Of a DNA stretch of 64,000 nt, positions 44,401 to 52,826 are shown piece by piece. Under the pieces are notes generated by a model, which saw nothing but the letters and a program-made list of their open reading frames with translations, had not been told where the DNA came from and searched no databases. Within the stretch, counting starts at the first letter, position 1. Each line of letters starts with the position of its first letter. The DNA is from Glutamicibacter protophormiae (GTDB lineage: Bacteria; Actinomycetota; Actinomycetes; Actinomycetales; Micrococcaceae). The DNA lies in NCBI RefSeq assembly GCF_014647495.1, contig NZ_BMPH01000014.1, positions 39,253 to 103,252 of the forward strand, written 5' to 3'. The position numbers and the translations under genes were made by a program.

Positions 44401-45942
44401 ATGCTGACGGTCGACGACGTGCTGGCCCTGCCAGTGGTGCAGGAGGCGGAGCCGCAGCTGCTGTGCGCCGAGGGGCTCGACGCGGAGCTGCGCTGGGTGC
44501 ACGTGACCGAGTCCGAATCCAACGTGGACCTGCTCTTCGGCCGCGAGCTGGTGCTCACCACGCTGCGCAACGTGTCCGACGTGCGCGGTTTCCTTCAGCA
44601 GCTGCGCGACGCCGGCGCCGCGGGCGTGATCATCGAGGCCCCGGGCGCCGCCGAGCTGCCGGTGGCCGGGCTCGGCTTCCCGGTGATCCGGCTGCGCCGC
44701 AAGGTCCGCTTCGTGGCCATCACCGAAATCATCCACCAGAAGCTGGTCGCCCAGCAGCTGGCCGACCTGCAGTTCTCCCGCAGCGTGCACGAGATCTACA
44801 CCGGGCTCTCGCTCTCCGAGGCCGACGAGCAGGCCATCGTGGAACGCACCGCGCAGCTGCTTCACGCCCCCGTGGTGCTCGAGGACGTGCGCCACCTGGT
44901 CCTCGCCCACGCGAACGCGGATTTGGACGACTGGATCTGCCGCTCCCGGTTCGTCGGCTACCTGGAACACACCGGGCGGTCGGCGGGCGCCGAGAACTGG
45001 CTGCAGACCCCGGTGGGGGCCGCCCGCCGCCGCTGGGGCAGGCTCATCGTCCCGGCCGTGCTGGAGGACGACGCCGGCGCCGCCCTGGTGCTGGAGCGCG
45101 CCGGCCAGGCGCTGACCATCGCCCGGCTCTCCGGGCGCGACCAGCGCGAACTGCTCTACCAGGCGCGCACCTCGATGCTGCACGAGCTGCAGGCCGCGCA
45201 CGGCTACAGCGACAAGGAGGTCGCGGTGCGCGCCCAGTCGCTGGGCCTGGACGCCGCGCCCTACTACGTTCCGCTGGTGCTGTCGCTGGCCGCCGCCGAG
45301 CGCACCCCCACGGAAACCCAGCTGGCCGAACGCGCCGCGCTGGAGGTCATCGAGCAGCTGGCCGACACCCTGCGCCTGGGGGTGCTGGCCGGGTCGCTGA
45401 AGCCCGGCTACCTGGCGGTCATCCTGCCGGTGCGCGCCCGCGAGCTGGTGGACTCCGCGTTGCAGGGCTTCACCCGCCGGCTGGCGGAGCAGCTGGCAGA
45501 GCAGTTGGCAGGACCGGCCGCGATCGGCGTCGCCACCGAGGGCCCGCTGGCCGCCTGCCTGTCCCGGCTGGACGAGGCCGCCCATGTCGCGCAGATCGTC
45601 CCGCACCTGCCCACGCGCGCCCGGCCCTACTACCGCTTCGCCGACCTGCGCCTGCGCGGGGTGCTCTCCGCCATGGGTGCCGATGCCCGGCTGCGCGCCT
45701 TCGCCCATACCGAGCTGGCCGGCCTGCTCTCCCCGCCCGATGCCGACGGACTGCAGCTGCTGGAGCTCTACCTGGCCCACGGCGGCAACAAGTCCGCCCT
45801 GGCCAAGGCCGGCTACTACTCCCGCCCCACGCTCTACGCCCGGCTGGCCAAGCTGGAGGACAAGCTCGGGGTCTCGCTGGACTCGGCCGAATCCCGCGCC
45901 AGCTTGCAGGTGGCGCTGCTCTGGTACCGGATGCACGGCTGA
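44401..45942 (+). CDS. PucR-family transcriptional regulator
   Basis: The 513-residue protein has an N-terminal PucR domain (about residues 5-120, WVHVTESESNVDLLFGRELVLTTL in segments, then IRLRRKVRFVAITEIIHQKLVAQQ), a central GGDEF-like/CdaR segment, and a C-terminal HTH_30 domain (LLELYLAHGGNKSALAKAGYYSRPTLYARLAKLE). PucR proteins control purine, pyrimidine or omega-amino acid catabolism. ATG 44401 follows AAAGGTGCGAGG. It is divergent from the mmsA-aminotransferase operon and probably activates it. Confidence 0.9.
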   Translation: MLTVDDVLALPVVQEAEPQLLCAEGLDAELRWVHVTESESNVDLLFGRELVLTTLRNVSDVRGFLQQLRDAGAAGVIIEAPGAAELPVAGLGFPVIRLRRKVRFVAITEIIHQKLVAQQLADLQFSRSVHEIYTGLSLSEADEQAIVERTAQLLHAPVVLEDVRHLVLAHANADLDDWICRSRFVGYLEHTGRSAGAENWLQTPVGAARRRWGRLIVPAVLEDDAGAALVLERAGQALTIARLSGRDQRELLYQARTSMLHELQAAHGYSDKEVAVRAQSLGLDAAPYYVPLVLSLAAAERTPTETQLAERAALEVIEQLADTLRLGVLAGSLKPGYLAVILPVRARELVDSALQGFTRRLAEQLAEQLAGPAAIGVATEGPLAACLSRLDEAAHVAQIVPHLPTRARPYYRFADLRLRGVLSAMGADARLRAFAHTELAGLLSPPDADGLQLLELYLAHGGNKSALAKAGYYSRPTLYARLAKLEDKLGVSLDSAESRASLQVALLWYRMHG

Positions 45943-45944
45943 GC

Positions 45945-45959
45945 GCGCACCTGTTACAG
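45945..45959 (+). repeat. 15-bp repeat GCGCACCTGTTACAG, copy 1
   Basis: The same 15 bases occur at 60204-60218. Both copies begin 1-3 bp after a stop codon (PucR here, PotC-like permease there). Role unknown; chance is possible. Confidence 0.4.
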
Positions 45960-46056
45960 GGCCGAGCGCACGCTGCACGGCGGCGCGGACCTTGGGTTAT
46001 CCCCACCTTGCCGCGCATCAGCCCCGCACCCGCCACCGCAAGGGCAGGCTGGATCC

Positions 46057-47775
46057 ATGAGCACCAGCAGCGAAGCACTTCTCGACCTGTCCGCCGCGGA
46101 CAGGCTGCTCGGATCGGCGGTGAGCGCCCTGTCCGACCCCGACGTCCCCGCAGGGCACGCCGCCTATGCGGCGCTGCTCATCGAGCACCTCTCGCAGCAG
46201 CTGAGCCGAGCCCAGCTGCACGCCGCCGAAGCAGTGCGCCGCACTGGCGCCCACAAGCTCGACGCCGACTCCCTGCAGGCCATAGCCGACGGCGGGCTGG
46301 AACCCACGCCCCAGCAGGCCGAGGCCGCCGCCGGCCGCACCACCGGCGGGCGCACGCACTTCAAGAAGGCGCTGGACCTGCTGGCCGGCTGGCTGAACGT
46401 CCCGGTCTCCACCGCCCGTGAACGGCTCTCCTCGGCGGACTGCCTGATCGCCCAGGTCACCGATGCCGGCGAGCCGGCGGCTCCCGCGCTGCCGGTGCTG
46501 GCCGCGGCCCTCGACGATCCGGGGACCGACCCCCGCCTGGTCATCTCCGCCGCGCGCAAGCTCAGGGCCGCGGACAAGGATCTGGGCACCGGGCCCGAGG
46601 CGGAGCAGACCCGGGCCGAACTCCAGGAGCTCGCGCTGGAGCTTATCCGCAGCCAGCCGGCCACCGCACGCAAGCACATCTCCGCGCTGATCGCCCAGGC
46701 GGTGGGGGAGCAGCGCCCGCCCGAGGCCCTGCTCTCCCAGATCGGCATCTACCCGCTGGGCATCCGCAACGGGCTCGAGCGCTTCCTGGTCAAGCTCCTG
46801 CCCTCGCAGGGCGAAACCATGCACGCCATCTTCCGCGCCATCGACAACCCGAAAACCATGGCCGGCAACCGCGACGCGCTCGCCGAGCAGGCCGCCGCGC
46901 TCGTCGACGACGGCGCCGCCCCCGGCTGGGACGACGAGTCCACCATGCCGGACTGGGCCAAGGCGGAGGACGACGCCGACGGCACCGCCGACGGCACCGA
47001 AGGAGAAACGCCCGAGGCCTCCGAGCCCGGCGGCGAGCCGGACAGCGAGGCCGGCCCGCCGGACAATCCGCCCGTTGAAGCGCGGAAAGCGGAACTTCCC
47101 GGCCCCTTCGAGGACCTGCGGCCGGAGCTGCGGCACCTGCTGGGGCTCATGACGGTGCTGCAGGCCAACGGGCCGGGCGCCCTGGCCAGCGACGGCCACG
47201 CGGTGACCACCCCGCAGATCGGCGTGCTGCTGGACTACGACAAGATGCTCGAATCCGGCCGGGACTTCGCGGTCACCACCTCGGGCATCCCGATCCCGGC
47301 GGGGCAGGTGCGCGCCATGGTGTGCAATGCCGGGCTGTACCCGGTGGTGCTCAACGGCAAAAGCCGCATCCTCGACCTGGGCCGGACGCAGCGGCTGTTC
47401 TCCAAACCCCAGGCCCGGGCGATCCGCGCCGCCTACCGCGGCTGCGGCTATCCGGGGTGCAGCATGCCGGCGCACCGCTGCGAGCTGGACCACCTGGACA
47501 AGTGGGAACGCGGCGGGCGCACCGACATCGAGAGCAGCGACCTGTTCTGCGAAATCCACCACATCGCCCGGCATTGCGGGCTGTTCCATTCGGTCAAGGT
47601 CAAGGGCTCGCGCCCCATGGTGCTGCTGCCCAGGGAACTGGATCCCGAACAGCGCCTGCAGTTCAACACCTACTTCTTCTCGCCCTCGGAGGCCCTGCGG
47701 CTGGCCGAGTGGGCGCGGCAGGCCACGGCGCTGTGGCGGGCGGGCCAACTGGACGCCACGATCGCCGACCCCTGA
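46057..47775 (+). CDS. DUF222 and HNH endonuclease domain protein
   Basis: The 572-residue protein has the actinobacterial DUF222 arrangement (helical, about residues 20-275), an acidic low-complexity linker (about 300-345, rich in Asp/Glu/Gly/Pro), then a C-terminal HNH domain with zinc cysteines and the core CGYPGCSMPAHRCELDHL and CEIHHIARHCG. Such genes are multicopy in many actinobacteria and sometimes lie in repeats; nuclease role in vivo is not established. CAGGCT ends 6 nt before the ATG, and AGGG also lies there, so start is either leaderless or weakly led. Confidence 0.9.
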   Translation: MSTSSEALLDLSAADRLLGSAVSALSDPDVPAGHAAYAALLIEHLSQQLSRAQLHAAEAVRRTGAHKLDADSLQAIADGGLEPTPQQAEAAAGRTTGGRTHFKKALDLLAGWLNVPVSTARERLSSADCLIAQVTDAGEPAAPALPVLAAALDDPGTDPRLVISAARKLRAADKDLGTGPEAEQTRAELQELALELIRSQPATARKHISALIAQAVGEQRPPEALLSQIGIYPLGIRNGLERFLVKLLPSQGETMHAIFRAIDNPKTMAGNRDALAEQAAALVDDGAAPGWDDESTMPDWAKAEDDADGTADGTEGETPEASEPGGEPDSEAGPPDNPPVEARKAELPGPFEDLRPELRHLLGLMTVLQANGPGALASDGHAVTTPQIGVLLDYDKMLESGRDFAVTTSGIPIPAGQVRAMVCNAGLYPVVLNGKSRILDLGRTQRLFSKPQARAIRAAYRGCGYPGCSMPAHRCELDHLDKWERGGRTDIESSDLFCEIHHIARHCGLFHSVKVKGSRPMVLLPRELDPEQRLQFNTYFFSPSEALRLAEWARQATALWRAGQLDATIADP

Positions 47776-48082
47776 GTTTCTCACGGCGGACTTCGCCTGG
47801 TTCCTGCCGCGACAGCAGAACTTTGCTGACGTAATCGGCGCCATTAATCGATCAATGGGCCAAGCGGGACTCCGCGAATCGGAACTGCAAAAACCTCCGG
47901 GCGGCTTCGGCCATGCTGGTGTGTACGGGCCGATCCCAGGGCCGCGGGCATTCGCCAGGCGAAGTCCGCTCCTAGAGCGGGACAGCTTGCGGCCAGCAGC
48001 GCAGAAGTCCATGCTGCGCGCCGGCCGACGACTGGGTATCCGTACTCGTCGGCAAGGGGATTTTCCGGACCATCGCCGGAAG
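47776..48082. other. Gene-free region after the HNH gene
   Basis: About 300 bp between the HNH stop and the leftward TetR stop. No frame here has family features I recognise, and no clear terminator stem is seen. It could be a decayed gene remnant, but I cannot show that. Confidence 0.4.
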
Positions 48083-48745
48083 TCAGGGCCCTCGCGGTTC
48101 TTCGACCGGGCTTAGCGACGTCGGCTTTCTCAAATGTTCGACGGCAAGTGCATTCCAGCTTTGCGCGACAAGCACCGCTAACCGATCTTCGTCGATCGGC
48201 CTGCCGAACGCTCGACGCCGGAACGCCACGAACAACGGCGCCATGAAGACCATGGCCATGGCCTCGGAAGTCGACTCGTCGGGGCAAACTGCGGCATCCA
48301 CCAAAGCACGGGCCAATGGGCGAGCTCCGGGCAGGACATCGGGCAGCAACTGATTGGCCAAGTGGCGGTCTCTGTCGGCGGCCTCGAAGACCGGTCGCAT
48401 AAGCGCTGCGGCTGCAACCCAGCAGCCAAATCCACGAGCGATCCAACAACGGATTTCCTCGACCTCGGGATCGCGCAGTAGATCGGCTAGTTCCCGGTAG
48501 TCACTTTCGAAATAGTGTTCCGCGCGACGTGCCAGTTCGAAGAGCAGATCGCTCTTGCGCCGGAAGTGCAGGTAGAACGTGGCGCGGCTGGTTCCCGCCC
48601 GCGCCGCAATTTCGTCGATCCGGCTGTCCTCATATCCCCTATCGGTGAAAACGAGCACTGCGGCGTCGACGATCAGCTCACGGGTGGCGGCCTTTTGGCG
48701 AGCTCTGAGGGACGGCGTCGCGACGGCGTTTCGATACGGTGGCAT
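48083..48745 (-). CDS. TetR-family regulator
   Basis: The 220-residue protein has a standard TetR HTH (about residues 20-65, IDEIAARAGTSRATFYLHFRRKSDLL) and a helical effector domain. It is divergent from an SDR gene, with a large inverted repeat between them, so it most likely represses that gene and itself. On this strand TAGCAT ends 6 nt before the ATG without a ribosome-binding site, so the transcript is likely leaderless. Confidence 0.92.
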   Translation of the reverse strand: MPPYRNAVATPSLRARQKAATRELIVDAAVLVFTDRGYEDSRIDEIAARAGTSRATFYLHFRRKSDLLFELARRAEHYFESDYRELADLLRDPEVEEIRCWIARGFGCWVAAAALMRPVFEAADRDRHLANQLLPDVLPGARPLARALVDAAVCPDESTSEAMAMVFMAPLFVAFRRRAFGRPIDEDRLAVLVAQSWNALAVEHLRKPTSLSPVEEPRGP

Positions 48746-48803
48746 GACCCCATGCTAGACAAGATCTCGGTTTCGTCTACTGAGTCGACACCAGGGCAGG
48801 TGG

Positions 48804-48825
48804 ATTGACCGTCCAGCCGGTCAAT
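48804..48825. promoter_or_regulatory. TetR-type operator between tetR and SDR gene
   Basis: ATTGACCG (48804-48811) and CGGTCAAT (48818-48825) are perfect 8-bp arms with a 6-nt centre (TCCAGC). Location and form fit the operator of the adjacent TetR. Confidence 0.75.
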
Positions 48826-48897
48826 GGTTTTCTGGTCCCACGACCAGCCCGCCCAGCCGCGCCGGCGAAAGCGACAGCATACGGAAAGAAGCAACGC

Positions 48898-49638
48898 ATG
48901 AGACTTGCAGGAAAACGCGCACTGATCACCGGAGCCGCCATGGGGATGGGGGCCGCCCACGCCCGTGCCTTCATCGCGGAGGGGGCCACCGTGCTGCTCG
49001 CGGACATCAACGACGAAGCCGGCCGCGCGCTGGCTGAAGAGCTTGGCGACCGCGCCAGCTATGTGCACCTGAACGTGGCGGATGCCGAGGGGTGGGACGC
49101 CGCGGTGGGGCAGGCCGTGGCGGAGTTCGGCGGGCTTGACGTGCTGGTGAACAACGCCGGGATCCACGACGATGCGCCGCTGGAAGACACGACCTTGGAA
49201 AGCTGGAACCGGGTCATGGACATCAACCTGACCGGTGCCTTCCTGGGCATGCGCGCGGCCGTGCGCGAACTGAAGAAGTCAGGCGCCTCCTCGATCGTGA
49301 ATGTGTCCTCCACCGCCGGGCTGGAAGGGTACCCGAAGCGGCACGCCTACTGCGCCTCGAAATGGGGGTTGCGCGGGTTGACCAAGTCCGCGGCGCTGGA
49401 GCTGGCGGAGTTCGGCATCCGGGTCAACTCGGTGCACCCCGGCGCGGTGGCCACCGCACTGACCCAGGCGCTGCGGCCGCTGACCGATGCGGATCTGGCC
49501 GGCAACTCGCTGGAGCGCTTCGCCCGGCCGGAAGAGGTCAGCGGCCTGATCCTCTTCCTGGCCAGCGACGAATCAAGCTTCTGCACCGGCGGCGAATACG
49601 CGGTGGACGGCGGCATTTCCGCGGGCACCAGATACTAG
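48898..49638 (+). CDS. Short-chain dehydrogenase/reductase, classical
   Basis: The 246-residue enzyme has the cofactor motif TGAAMGMGAAHA, NNAG, catalytic Ser in VNVSSTAG and YCASK (Tyr/Lys). Asp after the second strand (LLADIND) suggests NAD(H) preference. It resembles 3-alpha/20-beta-hydroxysteroid dehydrogenases and other alcohol dehydrogenases. ATG 48898 follows GGAAAGAAG. It ends 4 bp from the convergent acyl-CoA dehydrogenase gene. Confidence 0.93.
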   Translation: MRLAGKRALITGAAMGMGAAHARAFIAEGATVLLADINDEAGRALAEELGDRASYVHLNVADAEGWDAAVGQAVAEFGGLDVLVNNAGIHDDAPLEDTTLESWNRVMDINLTGAFLGMRAAVRELKKSGASSIVNVSSTAGLEGYPKRHAYCASKWGLRGLTKSAALELAEFGIRVNSVHPGAVATALTQALRPLTDADLAGNSLERFARPEEVSGLILFLASDESSFCTGGEYAVDGGISAGTRY

Positions 49639-49642
49639 CGGG

Positions 49643-51571
49643 TCAGTCCGCCGTTCCGTAGGGGCGGCGGACGTCCTCGCGGGCGGACTCGGACCATGGC
49701 GCGATCCACGGGCCGGTACCCTCGGACACGTCGCGCACGCCCTCCTCGAGCCACAGGTACGCCCCGTCCAGCAGGTCCGCGGCCACCTTGTCGTCGTGCG
49801 AGGTGGCGTCCCACAGGTGCTCGAAGTGGTCCTCGCAGCGCCGGGTCGCCTGCTCGCAGAACGCCTGTGCCAGGGTCTCGGCGGAGAAGCGCTCGGGGGC
49901 GGTGGAATCCAGCAGCGCCGAGGTCTTGGCGATCACCGCGGCCATGGCGAACAGCTCCGCGCCGATGTCCACGATGCGCCCCAGGAACACCTGCTGCTTC
50001 TCCAGCCCCGCCTGCCAGCGCGCCATCCCGGCGAAGGTCTGGCGGGCCAGCTTGCGGCTGGTGCGCTCGATGTAGCGCAGGTGCTTGGCCAGCGGGCCGT
50101 GCTCCGAATAGGTGCCGGGCAGGCTCCCGGCGCCGGCGACGAGCTTGGGCAGCCAGCGCGCGTAGAACCCGGAGGCGTCGCGCGCCGCGGCGGCCTTTTC
50201 GGCCAGCGTGGAGTCGGCCACCGCCAGCGCCCCGGCGGCCTGCAGGTGGGCGTCGACGGCCTCGCGGGCGATGAGCAGGTGCATGATCTCGGTGGATCCT
50301 TCGAAGATGCGGTTGATGCGCAGGTCGCGCAACAGCTGCTCGACCGGGACCGCGCGCTCGCCGCGCGCCGCCTGCGAGGCGGCGGTCTCGTAGCCGCGCC
50401 CGCCGCGGATCTGCACGAGCTCGTCGGCGATCTGGCAGGAGAGCTCGGAGGAGTACAGCTTGGCCAGCGCGGCCTCGATGCGCACGTCCTTCATCCCGGC
50501 ATCCGCCAGCAGCGCGCTGACCTCGAACACCGCCTCCAGCGCATAGGTGCTGGCCGCGATGTAGGCCAGCTTGGAGGACACGGCCTGGTGCTCGCCGATC
50601 GGCCGGCCCCACTGCACGCGGGCGGCGGACCATTCGCGGGCGATCTTCGTCGCCCATTTGCCGGCCCCGGCGCACATCGCCGGGATGGACAGCCGCCCGG
50701 TATTCAGCGTGCTCAGCGCGATTTTCAGGCCCGAGCCCTCGCGCGAGAGCCGGTTGGCGGCCGGCACGCGCACCTGGGCGAAGCGGGTCACGCCGTTCTC
50801 GATCCCGCGCAGGCCCATGAACGCGTTGCGGTTTTCCACGGTGATGCCCGGCGCGTCGGCCTCCACGATGAACGCGGTGATCCCGCCCTTGCCGGCCGGC
50901 TGCTCGCCGCAGGCCTCGTGGGGTTCGACGGCGGCCATGACCACCAGCAGCTCGGCGACCACCCCGTTGGTGGTCCACAGCTTGGCGCCCTCCAGCGTGT
51001 AATAGGCGCCGTCCGCGCTCAGCGTCGCGCGGGTGCCCAAGCGCGCGGGGTCCGAGCCCACGTCGTTCTCGGTGAGCAGGAAAGCGCTGATCGCCCCGGC
51101 GGCGCAGCGCGGCAGGTACTCGCGCTTCTGCGCCTCGGTGCCGAAGGACTTGACCGGCTCGGGCACGCCGATGGACTGGTGGGCCGAAAGCAGGGCGCCG
51201 ATCGCCGGGCTGACCGAGCCCACGCGCATCAGGGCGCGCCCGTAGTCCAGCAGGCTCAGCCCCCGCCCGCCGTAGTCGGTCGGGATCTTCATGCCGAACG
51301 CGCCCACCTCGCGCAGCGCGGCGATGTACTCGTCGGGCACCCGGGAGTCCGCCTCGATGCGCCCGGGGTCGAATCCGTCCAGCACCGTTTCCAGTTCGGC
51401 GATGAAGGCCGCGCCGCGGGCCGCGACCTGGGGATCCGGCGCGGGCAGCGGCTCGATCAGCGAGAAGTCGACCTCGCCCATGTAGATGCCCTTGGCGAAG
51501 CTCGGCCGCTGCCAGCCCTGTTCGCGGGATTCTTCGGCCAGTGCACGGGCCTTGGCGGCGTTGATGTCCAT
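49643..51571 (-). CDS. Acyl-CoA dehydrogenase, long form with C-terminal extension
   Basis: The 642-residue flavoenzyme oxidises acyl-CoA to enoyl-CoA. The ACAD core (about residues 60-440) has LTENDVGSDPARLGTRA, the FAD-binding QIRGGRGYETAASQAARGE region and the catalytic Glu in IFEGSTEIMHLLIARE. A further 180-residue helical C-terminal domain is like VLCAD/ACAD9-type or mycobacterial FadE proteins. GAAAGGG precedes the ATG. It is 99 bp downstream of the XRE-ImmA regulator on the same strand, which may control it. Confidence 0.93.
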   Translation of the reverse strand: MDINAAKARALAEESREQGWQRPSFAKGIYMGEVDFSLIEPLPAPDPQVAARGAAFIAELETVLDGFDPGRIEADSRVPDEYIAALREVGAFGMKIPTDYGGRGLSLLDYGRALMRVGSVSPAIGALLSAHQSIGVPEPVKSFGTEAQKREYLPRCAAGAISAFLLTENDVGSDPARLGTRATLSADGAYYTLEGAKLWTTNGVVAELLVVMAAVEPHEACGEQPAGKGGITAFIVEADAPGITVENRNAFMGLRGIENGVTRFAQVRVPAANRLSREGSGLKIALSTLNTGRLSIPAMCAGAGKWATKIAREWSAARVQWGRPIGEHQAVSSKLAYIAASTYALEAVFEVSALLADAGMKDVRIEAALAKLYSSELSCQIADELVQIRGGRGYETAASQAARGERAVPVEQLLRDLRINRIFEGSTEIMHLLIAREAVDAHLQAAGALAVADSTLAEKAAAARDASGFYARWLPKLVAGAGSLPGTYSEHGPLAKHLRYIERTSRKLARQTFAGMARWQAGLEKQQVFLGRIVDIGAELFAMAAVIAKTSALLDSTAPERFSAETLAQAFCEQATRRCEDHFEHLWDATSHDDKVAADLLDGAYLWLEEGVRDVSEGTGPWIAPWSESAREDVRRPYGTAD

Positions 51572-51670
51572 GGCAGTACCCTTTCGAGACCGGGCGGCAG
51601 GCCACCGCCTGGAATGCCCAGCCTAGTCCGGCCGCGCGTGCGGCGCTAGGGCGGAGCCGGTGCGCCCGGG

Positions 51671-52723
51671 TTAGGGCAGCGCGCGCAGGTGCCCGGGCAT
51701 CCCGAGCGGGGCTGCCTCCTGCAGGCCGGGCAGCACCATGAAGGCATGCCCGAAGGTCAGGTCGTGCAGGGTGCGGGCCGGCACCCCCAGGGCGGCGGCG
51801 ATCCGCAGGGTGCCCATCCGGTCCTCGCCGCGCAGCGACGGGAACACCAGGGAGAACACCCGCGAGGCCAGCGGTGCGCGGCGCGGCGCCGGTTCCAGGG
51901 CCAGCTCCTGCATCAGCCAGCTGTAGCTGTCGTCGCCGAGCATGCCGCAGTCGCGGGCATGGGACAGGATGATGTGCGCCGGGACGCCGAACAGCTCCTG
52001 AGCATCCAGCAGCTGGGGCATCCGCAGGGTGTCGCCCACGCGCGCCTGCAGCGACAGCGCCGGCAGCAGCAGCCGCGAGGCGAACTGCTCGGCCTCGGCT
52101 TCGGCGGCGGCGTGCCCGCCGGCGCCCAGCGCGGAGTGCAGCAGCAGATGGCCCAGTTCGTGCGCCAGCTGGTGGCGCTGGCCGGTGCGGTCCCCGGCGG
52201 CCAGGAAGATGAATGCCTGCCCGTCTTCCCAGAAGCTGAAGCTGGGGCCGTCAGCCAGGCTGAGCACGCGCACGCCGCGCGATTCGAGCACGTAGAGCAG
52301 GTCGGGCACCGGCCCGCAGCCCAGGTTCCAGTCCAGGCGCAGCTGCACGGCGGCGGCCTCCGCGTCGAGCCCGGTGTAGTCGGGCACTTCGGTGTCCGGC
52401 AGCAGGTAGTCGCCGGTGATCAGGTCGTAGAGTTCGACCCCGGTGCGGCCCAGGGCCGAGCAGGAGGTTTTCCGCGCGCGGGAAATGCGCCGCGGGGTGC
52501 GGAAGAAGATGCGTTCGACGTCGATTCCGGCTGCCGGAGGGCGGTGGAAGTAGCCCGGGGCGCAGCCCAGCGCGGCGGCCAGTTCGCCGGCCATGGCTTC
52601 GGGGGCGCCGCAGGTTTCGTAGCGGCGGACGGTGGATTCGGCGACCTGAATCAGTCGGGCGAGATCCATGGCGCTGTACCCCGCAGCGTGGCGGGCCAGC
52701 GTAATTCGGGTCGGTTCCAGCAT
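51671..52723 (-). CDS. XRE-family regulator with ImmA/IrrE metallopeptidase domain
   Basis: The 350-residue protein has an N-terminal HTH (about residues 5-50) and an ImmA/IrrE domain with the zinc motif HELGH (188-192) and the following EAEQFASRLLLP. Relatives such as RamB and ScfR control acetate and short-chain acyl metabolism, which fits the acyl-CoA dehydrogenase gene downstream. Start at 52723 has AGGAACG just upstream and matches the HTH start; an extended frame is unlikely. Confidence 0.88.
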   Translation of the reverse strand: MLEPTRITLARHAAGYSAMDLARLIQVAESTVRRYETCGAPEAMAGELAAALGCAPGYFHRPPAAGIDVERIFFRTPRRISRARKTSCSALGRTGVELYDLITGDYLLPDTEVPDYTGLDAEAAAVQLRLDWNLGCGPVPDLLYVLESRGVRVLSLADGPSFSFWEDGQAFIFLAAGDRTGQRHQLAHELGHLLLHSALGAGGHAAAEAEAEQFASRLLLPALSLQARVGDTLRMPQLLDAQELFGVPAHIILSHARDCGMLGDDSYSWLMQELALEPAPRRAPLASRVFSLVFPSLRGEDRMGTLRIAAALGVPARTLHDLTFGHAFMVLPGLQEAAPLGMPGHLRALP

Positions 52724-52753
52724 GACGTTCCTGCTTCCATGACTGCTTAAACC

Positions 52754-52765
52754 ACACAGTAGTGT
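52754..52765. promoter_or_regulatory. Short inverted repeat upstream of XRE-ImmA gene
   Basis: ACAC-AGTA-GTGT lies 31 bp upstream of the start codon. It could be an autoregulatory site. The short arms make this weak. Confidence 0.3.
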
Positions 52766-52785
52766 CACAGGCCACAAAGCACCAA

Positions 52786-52818
52786 TCGGGCGCAGCCAGG
52801 TTACACGGCTGCGCCCGA
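52786..52818 (-). terminator. Terminator after the lrp-aminotransferase operon
   Basis: TCGGGCGCAGCC (52786-52797) pairs with GGCTGCGCCCGA (52807-52818), a perfect 12-bp stem with a 9-nt loop, 8 bp beyond the stop on the minus strand. Confidence 0.78.
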
Positions 52819-52826
52819 GGGGCGTG

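Noticed and set aside
44278..45978. N-terminal extension of the mmsA frame to a 1067-residue protein
   Set aside because: The extension is antisense to pucR, is low-complexity Gln/Gly/Arg-rich, and MmsA has a proper start with AGGAG at 44277.
46018..48012. 664-residue minus-strand frame opposite the DUF222-HNH gene
   Set aside because: It mirrors codon bias of the plus-strand gene, which has clear DUF222 and HNH domains; no domain pattern is seen in the antisense product.
47776..48082. Pseudogene or transposase remnant after the HNH gene
   Set aside because: No recognisable motif in any frame and no terminal repeats or target duplications.
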